Shown: positions 25,427 to 33,112 of the stretch, one piece after another
Numbering within the stretch: the stretch's first letter is position 1
Layout of the letters: the number at the start of each line of letters is the position of its first letter
Assembly: GCA_964650465.1 (NCBI GenBank)
Contig: CAZYTA010000009.1
Location: forward strand, 1-64,000
DNA length: 64,000 nucleotides
Reading direction: 5' to 3'
Source of the DNA: RGIG6353 sp964650465
Lineage (GTDB): Bacteria; Bacillota; Clostridia; Oscillospirales; SIG627
Notes under the pieces: generated by a model
What the model was told of the DNA's origin: nothing
Seen by the model: only the letters and a program-made list of their open reading frames with translations
The model's database searches: none
Program-made: the position numbers and the translations under genes

Positions 25427-25741
25427 GTGTACTCACGAAAAACAGGACTTATGTACAATTCATCCGAAGCACAAAGAAAAATAGAAAGCTTCAACAAAGA
25501 CCTGAGAGAGCAATACCGCCAACGAAATCAAACTTCCATTCAAAGAAATGCCGAATCCGAACCTGCAAAGCAGCAAAAAAGCATCGAAGCCTTGACAAAA
25601 GTCGAATCCGACAAAGCTCTGTCATTAATGACAGGAGAAGATATGCTGATAATCGGTCTCATTGTGTTACTTCTCTTTGAAGAACAAAAGGACTATTTGC
25701 TCATTGGACTCTTAGCGGCTCTGCTGTTTCTGAAAGGTTAA
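25427..25741 (+). CDS. Small protein with C-terminal membrane hairpin, third of three
   Basis: 104 residues, GTG start preceded by AAGAGGTG. A polar, Gln/Arg-rich N-terminal two thirds is followed by two short hydrophobic stretches (DMLIIGLIVLLLFEE and DYLLIGLLAALLFL), so it would anchor in the membrane by its C-terminus. Its last 41 bases overlap the convergent gene at 25701. Confidence 0.6.
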   Translation: MYSRKTGLMYNSSEAQRKIESFNKDLREQYRQRNQTSIQRNAESEPAKQQKSIEALTKVESDKALSLMTGEDMLIIGLIVLLLFEEQKDYLLIGLLAALLFLKG

Positions 25742-26519
25742 TATCAAAAGCCTTATCAGAAATAATAGATTCGGAATCAAATGATATGGTAGATTGAGAA
25801 AAATATTCCGTTCCGTTCAAAGAAGATGATGCATTCAGTACAACACCGTGGTCCAGCGAAATAAACAGCTTGTCAATCCCGTTGATATCCTGCTTTGGAA
25901 TTTCGGTGTACAAATATTTCATATCATTCATTTCCACAATCGCGATATCGTTGACAACTGTTTTATTTGACGCAAGAACCTGCTCCAAAGCGGCGATATT
26001 GATAATACTTGTGTAAGAAAAATCAGTATCGTCGCCAAAGGAAGCGACATCATCTGTAGTATTGTTAACGGTAATGGTATTTCCGTCCTTATAAATGGTT
26101 GTAAAATCTATTTCCTCTTCGGATGTGTCTATTCTCACACTGTCACCGCTTTTGTATATTTTATGAAGCTGAGTGCGAGAATCAGATGAATGGGTAACTG
26201 TAGTCTTTACTTCCCAATAAAAGTTTTCTTCCACAGTAACCGAGGACAAAAGCTGCAATGCTTTGTCAGGAGTAAGCTTTATATACTCATAATCTCCGTT
26301 AATATACGGTTGAGCTTCTATCAAAGCGAGCAGATTATTGTCAAATTCATTGTAAACATCATCTGTTGGATTGTCGTTTTCAAAAAAACGTTCCACAAAC
26401 TCGGGCAGTTCAAAAACATCAAAGGTATGAACAAACCAAATCAGAGCAACAATAATCAAAACACAAGCCACAAGAGTCAACGCTATATCAATGATTTTTG
26501 CAATTAACGTGGTTCTCAT
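25701..26519 (-). CDS. Uncharacterised membrane-anchored extracytoplasmic protein
   Basis: 272 residues with one N-terminal membrane helix at about 8-30 and a long extracytoplasmic part. The beta-rich body (WEVKTTVTHSSDSRTQLHKIYKSGDSVRIDTSEEE, then GNTITVNNTTDD) resembles LolA/outer-membrane-lipoprotein-sorting or YfhO-like beta folds of the kind found in many Firmicute surface proteins, without a clear motif. It is 17 bases upstream in transcription-end terms from the tagO-like gene, in the same direction, and overlaps the convergent small-protein operon. Confidence 0.6.
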   Translation of the reverse strand: MRTTLIAKIIDIALTLVACVLIIVALIWFVHTFDVFELPEFVERFFENDNPTDDVYNEFDNNLLALIEAQPYINGDYEYIKLTPDKALQLLSSVTVEENFYWEVKTTVTHSSDSRTQLHKIYKSGDSVRIDTSEEEIDFTTIYKDGNTITVNNTTDDVASFGDDTDFSYTSIINIAALEQVLASNKTVVNDIAIVEMNDMKYLYTEIPKQDINGIDKLFISLDHGVVLNASSSLNGTEYFSQSTISFDSESIISDKAFDINLSETAEPLRVQ

Positions 26520-26536
26520 GGCTCGTTCTCCTTAAT

Positions 26537-27667
26537 TTATTTGTTATCGCTGTCTGTTTTTTTGCTTACAGAACTTTCGTCCGTTCCCTCTTCATGATTG
26601 CCTAACATAAGATTTTTCAATCTGAGGCCTGTCTGGTTTCTGGTTTTTGCATCGCTCACAAATATTTTGTAATTAAATATTCCAACAACAAATGAAACGA
26701 CAATAATCAAAAATGATTCAAGCAGCTTTTTCTCGGAAAAAGTAATAGCCGAGATAGAAAACAAAGCACTGACGGAATACAAAACAGACACCGCCTGCTT
26801 TTGTGTAAAGCCTATATCTATCAGCTTGTGATGGAAATGTCCCCTGTCGGGGCTGAAAATCGACTGTCGATGGATAATCCTTCGGAGTGTTGCAAAAATA
26901 GTATCGGCAAGGGGCAGAGCAAAAATAAGAAACGGAATCCAGAACGAAATAAACGCATCAAATTTAAACAGTCCCATGACAGAAATTGCCGAAAGAGTAT
27001 ACCCGAGGAAAAGTGCTCCCGTATCCCCCATGAATATCACGGCAGGGTTTCTGTTATAAGGCAAAAATCCCAGACACGAGCCGGCAAGTATGGCAACCAG
27101 CAACGCAACACCGAAATTCAACTGAAGCAAGGCAAAAAACATGATTGAAAATGCTGAAATAGTCGAAACACCGCACGCCAAGCCGTCCAAGCCGTCTATA
27201 AGATTGACTGCATTTGTTACTGCAACAATCCAAATAACAGTTATAATTGAAGCTTCAATGGTGTTGAATGTAATATAATTTCCGAAAAGGTTAATAAATT
27301 CAATAGTAACGCCGGACACAACGGGAATAACTGCCGCCGCTATTTGAACTATAAGCTTTATCCAGGCATTGAGCCTGTAAATATCATCAAGCATTCCCAA
27401 TACAACTATTACAATCGCACCTGCAAGAATTCCCATCATTTCTCTGTTAATATCTGCAAAAATCAACGATGTAACAGCGAACGCAACAAATATTGCAAGA
27501 CCGCCCATTCTCGGAATGGGTTTTTTGTGCATTCTGCGGTCATCCGCAGGAACATCTATTGCTTTGAGCTTATGAGCAAGCACTCTTACCGGAGGGGTGA
27601 GAGTAAACGATAATAAACCGGCGAAAATAACCGCCAATATTCCATATATCAAATCATTCATATTCAT
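26537..27667 (-). CDS. tagO: Undecaprenyl-phosphate GlcNAc-1-phosphate transferase (TagO/WecA/MraY family)
   Basis: A 376-residue polytopic membrane enzyme that would transfer GlcNAc-1-phosphate to undecaprenyl phosphate, the first step of teichoic acid or other wall polysaccharide synthesis. About ten hydrophobic segments are visible. Family motifs: RMHKKPIPRMGGLAIF near 45, LGMLDDIYRLNAWIKL near 90 with the DD pair, NLIDGLDGLA near 155, FMGDTGALFLGY near 212 and HRQSIFSPDRGHFHHKL near 265. The HIH-type ending and single copy suggest TagO rather than MraY. The C-terminal Asp/Ser-rich tail is cytoplasmic. Confidence 0.92.
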   Translation of the reverse strand: MNMNDLIYGILAVIFAGLLSFTLTPPVRVLAHKLKAIDVPADDRRMHKKPIPRMGGLAIFVAFAVTSLIFADINREMMGILAGAIVIVVLGMLDDIYRLNAWIKLIVQIAAAVIPVVSGVTIEFINLFGNYITFNTIEASIITVIWIVAVTNAVNLIDGLDGLACGVSTISAFSIMFFALLQLNFGVALLVAILAGSCLGFLPYNRNPAVIFMGDTGALFLGYTLSAISVMGLFKFDAFISFWIPFLIFALPLADTIFATLRRIIHRQSIFSPDRGHFHHKLIDIGFTQKQAVSVLYSVSALFSISAITFSEKKLLESFLIIVVSFVVGIFNYKIFVSDAKTRNQTGLRLKNLMLGNHEEGTDESSVSKKTDSDNK

Positions 27668-27700
27668 AATTATTGACTGTCCTTGTCTTTCAATTGCTTA

Positions 27701-28714
27701 TTATCTTACAGGAGGAAGAAATCCAACCTTACGGTATACTTTTGAAAGAGTCTTGTATGCAACTCTTGCAGCCTTTTCGCTTCCGTCCTTCATAACAGAC
27801 TCCAGATATGCCTTATCGGACATAAGCTGTTCAAAACGCTCCCTGATAACCGCAAGTGAATCTGCGCAAGCTTCGCCTACCGCAAGCTTGAAGTCCCCGT
27901 AGCCTTTACCTTCAAATTCCTTTTCTATTTCATCAAAGCTTTTACCTGTAAATACAGAATAAATTGACATAAGATTTGCAATTCCGGGTCTTTCTGTGTC
28001 ATATTTAACAAGTGCCTCGGAATCGGTAACCGCTTTTTTGAACTTCTTGATTATTTCATCCTTTGTGTCAAGTATATTGATGTTAGCCGAAGGATTGGGG
28101 TCAGATTTCGACATCTTTTTAGTTGGGTCTGCCAAAGACATTATTTTTGTTCCCACTTTAGGCATATAGGGTTCAGGCACAGTGAACGTAGGAGAATACT
28201 GTGTATTGAATCTGTCAGCTATATCACGAGCAAGCTCTATGTGCTGTTTTTGGTCAATACCTACAGGAACAAGGTCGGCATTGTATAAAAGAATATCCGC
28301 AGCCATAAGCACGGGATAAGTAAACAGTCCTGCATTTACATTCTGCGAATACTTTTTTGCCTTATCCTTAAACTGTGTCATTCTTGAAAGCTCACCAAAC
28401 ATTGTACTGCATCCCAATACCCACGCAAGCTCTGCATGAGCAGATACATGGCTCTGTACAAACAAAGTAACCTTTTCGGGGTCAATGCCGCAGGCGATAT
28501 ATACAGCCAAGGTTTCCAATGTTCTTCTACGCAATTCAGCTGCATCCTGCTTTACTGTTATTGCATGCATATCAACAACGCAGTAAAAACAATTGTATGC
28601 ATCCTGTAAGTCTACCCAATTCTTGAGTGCACCGATATAGTTTCCGATAGAAAGCTTTCCGCTGGGTTGTGCACCCGAAAAAATAATCTTTTTATTTTCT
28701 TCCATAAATTTCAC
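27701..28714 (-). CDS. trpS: Tryptophanyl-tRNA synthetase
   Basis: Class I synthetase charging tRNA-Trp. Motifs: SGAQPSGKLSIGNYIGAL near 14 (HIGH equivalent GNYIG), DLVPVGIDQKQHIELARDIA near 150, and KKMSKSDPN near 200 as the KMSKS loop. Length of 337 is typical. The start is a GTG at 28714 with AAGGA 7 bases upstream; an ATG three codons later is an alternative. No T-box is visible in the 30-base leader after the promoter. Confidence 0.97.
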   Translation of the reverse strand: MKFMEENKKIIFSGAQPSGKLSIGNYIGALKNWVDLQDAYNCFYCVVDMHAITVKQDAAELRRRTLETLAVYIACGIDPEKVTLFVQSHVSAHAELAWVLGCSTMFGELSRMTQFKDKAKKYSQNVNAGLFTYPVLMAADILLYNADLVPVGIDQKQHIELARDIADRFNTQYSPTFTVPEPYMPKVGTKIMSLADPTKKMSKSDPNPSANINILDTKDEIIKKFKKAVTDSEALVKYDTERPGIANLMSIYSVFTGKSFDEIEKEFEGKGYGDFKLAVGEACADSLAVIRERFEQLMSDKAYLESVMKDGSEKAARVAYKTLSKVYRKVGFLPPVR

Positions 28715-28743
28715 CGTTAATCCTTATGTAATATACAATTTTT

Positions 28744-28771
28744 ATTATACCACAAATTTCAAATATATCAA
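28744..28771 (-). promoter_or_regulatory. Promoter for trpS
   Basis: Minus strand TTGATA (28771-28766), 16 bases, TATAAT (28749-28744), about 30 bases before the start codon. Confidence 0.65.
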
Positions 28772-28813
28772 GTTATTTGAAATATTTTCTTTATATTTGC
28801 GGAACAACCGCTT

Positions 28814-29284
28814 TTAAGTTGCAATTTTTAAAGTGACCGTATCCTCAGAGCGTGTCCTTAGCTCAACACGAACTCCACCGCTTGCAAATCTGAGCGTATC
28901 AAGATATGCACTGCATCCTTTTTCGTATCTTTTTACACAGAGTTTAAAATGCCTTTTCTTTATTCCTCTTGCCTTCAGAACAAAAGACGGAGGAAGTAAG
29001 CAGGAATCCCTCACAGAATAATTGAGCGCATAATTGCCATTTATCATGACAGAGACATAATCCTTATCCGCAAATACTGTTTTTATAACAATTTTTCTTT
29101 CTTCGCAATAATATGTATTTATTATTTCCGAAATGATTTTGTTAAACCCGGTCAAGCTGATAAACGAAGGGTAAGAAGCATAAAAAGACTCTGTACAAAT
29201 AAGCTCCTGAGTATATTCAAGCCCGAATTTAACATAGATTCTGTCCGACGAAGTTTTCTTTGATGTAATCAGTTCTTTTTTCAT
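28814..29284 (-). CDS. Uncharacterised protein downstream of murD
   Basis: 156 residues starting at the ATG at 29284, with GAGGTG 6 bases upstream. Mixed alpha/beta, soluble, with a basic Cys/Lys stretch (GIKKRHFKLCVKRYEKGC) and an Arg-rich end (GGVRVELRTRSEDTVTLKI). I do not recognise a family. It follows murL-murD by 34 bases in the same direction and is probably on their transcript. Confidence 0.6.
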   Translation of the reverse strand: MKKELITSKKTSSDRIYVKFGLEYTQELICTESFYASYPSFISLTGFNKIISEIINTYYCEERKIVIKTVFADKDYVSVMINGNYALNYSVRDSCLLPPSFVLKARGIKKRHFKLCVKRYEKGCSAYLDTLRFASGGVRVELRTRSEDTVTLKIAT

Positions 29285-29318
29285 ATAACACACCTCAGAT
29301 GCATTATATGAAATTATA

Positions 29319-30587
29319 TCAAAGGTTATTTACAAGAGTCCGAAAAACATCTCCTCGTTCCTCGAAATTCTTAAAATATCCATAGCTGGCAGCAGCAGGA
29401 GACATAACGCATTTTCCACCCTTTACCGTAAGCTTTGCCGCTGCAGCAACCGCCTCGTACAAATCCTCTGTTATGATACAGTCAACGCTCTTTTCGGCAA
29501 GCATTTTCGCTACCCTTTTGCCGGATTCATACATGAGTATAATATTAGTTACTTTATTCTCAGATAAAAAAGCAACAAGCTCTGTATAATCAATACCACG
29601 ATCCATTCCCCCTATTATAACCGTCTCAACATTTTCAAGAGAAGTTATCGCCTGAATGGTTGTCTGACACACAGTTGAAATAGAATCGTCGTAATAATCA
29701 ACGCCGTTTTTTGTCCCAATATACTCAAGCCTGTGAGGCAACGGTCTGTAGGTTTTTAGCGCTTCAAAAAAGTTTGTCTCCGACACACCGAAAATATCTG
29801 TTACCTTTTTAGCAACACTTATATTGAAATAATTGTGTTCTCCTATAAGTGCAGTCCCTTTTATCGGTATCTCAATGACCGCGTCACTGCCCACAGTGAC
29901 GGTTTTTGACACAGCTTTGTCAATCTGCTCGGTACATGCATCCGATATAATCAAGATGTCATCTTTTGACTGATGCAAGAAAATATGCTCCTTAGCGGCT
30001 ACATAATTCTCTCTTGTTCCATAGTGGTCAAGGTGGTCCTCAAATAAATTAAGTATAACCGCAATATGCGGTGAAACTCTCTGAAATTCGAGCTGATGGC
30101 ATGACATTTCAAAAACTGCAACGGAATTTTCCTTCATGCTTCTTGCGCTGTCAAGCGGAGGAATACCGATGTTTCCCGTAAGAACGGCATCTATTCCCGA
30201 GCTCTTCATTATATGGTGAATAAGTGTAGTGGTGGTGCTTTTGCCCTTAGTACCCGTAATTCCTATTGTTGAATGAGCAAATTCACGCAAAAATAAATCT
30301 GTCTGAGATGTTGTCCTTGAAAGTATATCTGTGCTTTGATTTGAAAATACAATTCCGGGGCTTTTGATAATCACATCAAAGCTGTCAAGGTCAGACATAT
30401 ATCCGTCACCGCAATTTGACATAATTCCATCGGGAAGCTCAGAGGCAATATCGTTTTTATCTGCAACAGTAATACTCTTTGCAGAAACGAAGTCCATCAG
30501 GAAAGACAAGGTTGATCTGCCTTCCTTACCAAAACCGAGAATAAGTATCTTTTTTCCGTCAAGAATTCTTTTTATTTTCTGAAACAT
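29319..30587 (-). CDS. murD: UDP-N-acetylmuramoyl-L-alanine glutamate ligase, probable L-Glu-adding MurD2 type
   Basis: A Mur ligase of 422 residues that adds glutamate to UDP-MurNAc-L-Ala. The N-terminal Rossmann part has ILGFGKEGRST at 16-26; Walker A GTKGKS is at 112-117; NLFEDHLDHYGT near 183 and the C-terminal substrate domain (PLPHRLEY, DDSISTVCQTT, GGMDRGIDY, SPAAASYGYFKNFEERG) match MurD. AAAGGAG precedes the ATG. The upstream gene overlaps it by 29 bases and is identified as murL. In Xanthomonas the MurD2 partner of MurL uses L-Glu; by this linkage I infer L-Glu specificity here, which the sequence alone does not prove. Confidence 0.9.
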   Translation of the reverse strand: MFQKIKRILDGKKILILGFGKEGRSTLSFLMDFVSAKSITVADKNDIASELPDGIMSNCGDGYMSDLDSFDVIIKSPGIVFSNQSTDILSRTTSQTDLFLREFAHSTIGITGTKGKSTTTTLIHHIMKSSGIDAVLTGNIGIPPLDSARSMKENSVAVFEMSCHQLEFQRVSPHIAVILNLFEDHLDHYGTRENYVAAKEHIFLHQSKDDILIISDACTEQIDKAVSKTVTVGSDAVIEIPIKGTALIGEHNYFNISVAKKVTDIFGVSETNFFEALKTYRPLPHRLEYIGTKNGVDYYDDSISTVCQTTIQAITSLENVETVIIGGMDRGIDYTELVAFLSENKVTNIILMYESGKRVAKMLAEKSVDCIITEDLYEAVAAAAKLTVKGGKCVMSPAAASYGYFKNFEERGDVFRTLVNNL

Positions 30588-31944
30588 TATTAATGTGCTC
30601 CTTTAATTCAGACTGTAAAAGAAGAAGAAACTTTGATGGTAAATGATTGTCTTTATCAAAAAAATTCTTATAATAGCTCATTCCCAAGCAAGGAATATTT
30701 ACATTTTCGCTGAAATATCTGAGAAGATAGGGTATCTTCTCCCCTGCCTTCATGAGCTTGGAAAGGGTATAGCCCGAAGCTGTAACTACCTCGTCACGGC
30801 TGCCCACACATTCAAACGGTTTATTTGGCAATACACCGAGAAGCTCCTTGTACGTATCAAGCAAAGAATCTTTGTCAAGCAGATTTTCTCCAAATACGGA
30901 AATCAGCTCTTCCGTAGAAAGAAACGGCGACAGAATTATATAAACAAACAGACACTTGGGACAATTACAGCACCATATATCCTTTTTACTTCCTACGTTA
31001 CAGCTTCTGAACACTTGGTGAAATTCCTTGTATTCAGCGAAAAGTGCTGCTATCTGCATCTCGCTCAACGGTCTGAGCAGGCTGAAATACTCAACTCCGC
31101 AGTTGATATACTTCTTTTGATATTCAATAAAGTTTTTCTCAAACTCTTCGCCTTTGGAAAATTGGTGGTTTATATTCTCGCCTGCAACCGTACTTTCGTT
31201 TGCGCTGGATTCATTGGAAAGAACAACATATTTTTTTCCGTTTATTGCTGCGGCAATCAAGGACGAAAATGCAACAATAGCCGAAAACGGCGTATGTCCG
31301 TTTAAAAAGCCCTTTTTGTTAAGCTCTATAAGATTTGCATCGATTGTGCGGCGTACACGGTAGGCACTTTTTTCATACCCTGCCGCACTGCAGGTATTTT
31401 CTGTAGCACCTCTGCTGTTGATTATGTATGGTAGTGTAATATCCTTTTCGTTTTCAAGAATTCTGAGCGTTACTGATGAATCCTTGCCTCCGCCTACAGG
31501 CACAAGATTGCCGCAAAGCTCAAGGGGCAACGAGGGAGACAATACTTCTCCAAAGGAAGCAACCGACATAAAAGTATCACAATCAGTGTGAATTCCGTTA
31601 GTATAAAAAAATTCGCCAAGTCCTCCGAAATATAAATCCTTCCACCAGGAAATCATATCGTCATCAAGACCATGAGGAAGTATTTTTACATTCGGAGAGC
31701 ACGTTGCTTTCCAATAGCTGACAAGCTCCACCATACCAAGAGAAAATACCATATTGTTAAGCAAGAGGCTGTCTATTGTCAAAGTATTTTCTCTCAAGGG
31801 AAAGCTCCATTCCGGAGAAAAAGAGCAAAGCCCTGTTATTTCAAACTCATATCTTATATTAAGACAAGCATTGTCACAGCTCACAGAATATGATTTATAT
31901 ATAAATTCCGGATATTTTTTTCTTAAATTTTCAAAATCAAACAT
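30559..31944 (-). CDS. murL: UDP-N-acetylmuramoyl-L-alanyl-L-glutamate epimerase MurL
   Basis: A 461-residue protein I assign to MurL, which uses ATP (giving AMP and pyrophosphate) to epimerise the terminal L-Glu of UDP-MurNAc-L-Ala-L-Glu to D-Glu. Seen: a PP-loop-like ATP-pyrophosphatase motif VGGGKDSSVT at 150-158, then LNGHTPFSAIV near 214, LSNESSANES near 242, INHQFSKGEEFE near 258, YFSLLRPLSE near 286, VFRSCN at 311-316, the cysteine cluster CCNCPKC at 325-331 and a final KPFECVGS. This order agrees with what I remember of the MurL family, and the overlap with murD supports it. AGAGGA precedes the ATG. The alternative is a general PP-loop protein of unknown role. Confidence 0.8.
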   Translation of the reverse strand: MFDFENLRKKYPEFIYKSYSVSCDNACLNIRYEFEITGLCSFSPEWSFPLRENTLTIDSLLLNNMVFSLGMVELVSYWKATCSPNVKILPHGLDDDMISWWKDLYFGGLGEFFYTNGIHTDCDTFMSVASFGEVLSPSLPLELCGNLVPVGGGKDSSVTLRILENEKDITLPYIINSRGATENTCSAAGYEKSAYRVRRTIDANLIELNKKGFLNGHTPFSAIVAFSSLIAAAINGKKYVVLSNESSANESTVAGENINHQFSKGEEFEKNFIEYQKKYINCGVEYFSLLRPLSEMQIAALFAEYKEFHQVFRSCNVGSKKDIWCCNCPKCLFVYIILSPFLSTEELISVFGENLLDKDSLLDTYKELLGVLPNKPFECVGSRDEVVTASGYTLSKLMKAGEKIPYLLRYFSENVNIPCLGMSYYKNFFDKDNHLPSKFLLLLQSELKEHINNVSENKKNS

Positions 31945-31984
31945 TGTATTTCCTCTTGAAAAGAAAGTATTTTAATTTTTGCTA

Positions 31985-32013
31985 TTTACTTTTTGGATAA
32001 TATAGAGTAAAAT
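31985..32013 (+). promoter_or_regulatory. Promoter for rsmA
   Basis: TTTACT (31985-31990), 17 bases, TAAAAT (32008-32013), 45 bases before the rsmA ATG. The opposing murL promoter in this 114-base gap is not clear. Confidence 0.65.
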
Positions 32014-32058
32014 GTATAAAAGAATTTTTAAATCAGAAAACAATTGAAAGGGACATAT

Positions 32059-32937
32059 ATGAATCTGACAAACCCCTCGGAAATCAAAGCATTGATGAAC
32101 GAAAGCGGCTTTGCCTTCAAAAAAAAGTTCGGGCAAAACTTTCTTATAAACAAAGAAATTCCAAAAAGAATTGCCGAAGCATCTGTTACAGATGTACCTA
32201 AAAACAAGCGTGCTTGTATAGAGATAGGACCGGGTATCGGTGTAATGACACAGGAGCTTGCAGACCTTTATGACAAGGTGTATTCATTTGAAATCGACAG
32301 TGAGCTGATACCTATACTGCAAAAAACGCTGGCTGACAAAAGCAACGTAACCGTTATCAACAGTGATATTCTTGAGGTTGACCTTAGAGCTTTTATCGAA
32401 GAAAACCTTGACGGATACAATGTATCTGTCTGCGCTAATCTCCCCTACTACATCACCACCCCTATCATTATGTCACTTTTTGAGTCAAAAGCAAGCATTG
32501 ACAGAATTGTGGTAATGATACAAAAAGAGGTTGCATCAAGACTCACCTCAAAACCGGGAAGCGAAGAATACGGCTCGATTACTCCCAGTATAGAATACTA
32601 CGCAACCGTAAAAAAGCTGTTTGATGTGTCACCAGGAAACTTTATGCCGCGCCCGGAGGTAACCTCTGCGGTAGTAGCATTTGATGTTCGCAAAAAGCCT
32701 GCTGTCACGCCGAAATCCGAAGAATACCTGTTCAGAACCATAAGAGGCGCTTTCGCACTCAGAAGAAAAACTGCAGTTAATTCCCTTGCCTCGGAATTTT
32801 CAAGCATGACAAAAGAAGATATCGCACAGTGTCTTGAACGCTCCGGAATATCACCCGCAGTAAGAGGAGAAACACTCAGCCTGTGTCAGCTATGTGCACT
32901 TTCGGACGAAATATATTCTTTTCTTAGCTCCCGCTGA
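32059..32937 (+). CDS. rsmA: 16S rRNA dimethyladenosine transferase RsmA/KsgA
   Basis: RsmA dimethylates two adjacent adenines in the 3' helix of 16S rRNA during 30S assembly. The ATG at 32059, 6 bases after AAAGGGA, is chosen over an upstream TTG at 32044 that precedes the ribosome binding site. Motifs: FGQNFLINKEI near 25, the SAM site IEIGPGIGVMTQELA near 53, and ANLPYYITTPII near 127 (NLPY catalytic loop). Length (292) is typical. Confidence 0.96.
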   Translation: MNLTNPSEIKALMNESGFAFKKKFGQNFLINKEIPKRIAEASVTDVPKNKRACIEIGPGIGVMTQELADLYDKVYSFEIDSELIPILQKTLADKSNVTVINSDILEVDLRAFIEENLDGYNVSVCANLPYYITTPIIMSLFESKASIDRIVVMIQKEVASRLTSKPGSEEYGSITPSIEYYATVKKLFDVSPGNFMPRPEVTSAVVAFDVRKKPAVTPKSEEYLFRTIRGAFALRRKTAVNSLASEFSSMTKEDIAQCLERSGISPAVRGETLSLCQLCALSDEIYSFLSSR

Positions 32938-32955
32938 AAATGCGGGAGCTTTTTT
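32926..32955 (+). terminator. Intrinsic terminator of rsmA
   Basis: Perfect 9-bp stem AGCTCCCGC/GCGGGAGCT with a 7-base loop, then a T run. The stem begins in the last rsmA codons and the loop contains the stop. Confidence 0.93.
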
Positions 32956-32979
32956 GGAGCACGCTCAAGATTTGTTAAC

Positions 32980-33112
32980 GGCGAGAATTGCATGCGGCGG
33001 CTCGCCGATTTTTATTTGTCAGAAACTTGTATTCAATACAAACTCGCCGATTTACTATGCTCGGATAAGTACAATATCACGAAAGGCGAGAATTGCATGC
33101 GGCGGCTCGCCG
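32980..33112. repeat. Dispersed element, double copy D1 and D2
   Basis: Two exact 28-base copies starting GGCGAGAATTGCATGCGG and ending CGGCTCGCCG lie at 32980-33007 and 33085-33112. GGCGAG and CTCGCC inside each can pair. Between them CTCGCC (33037-33043) and a TTGTAT/ATACAA palindrome form further pairing options. D2 overlaps the 3' end of lnt. Confidence 0.9.

Noticed and set aside
28715..28813. T-box leader for trpS
   Set aside because: The leader after the promoter is about 30 bases and lacks the AGGGTGG-type T-box sequence.
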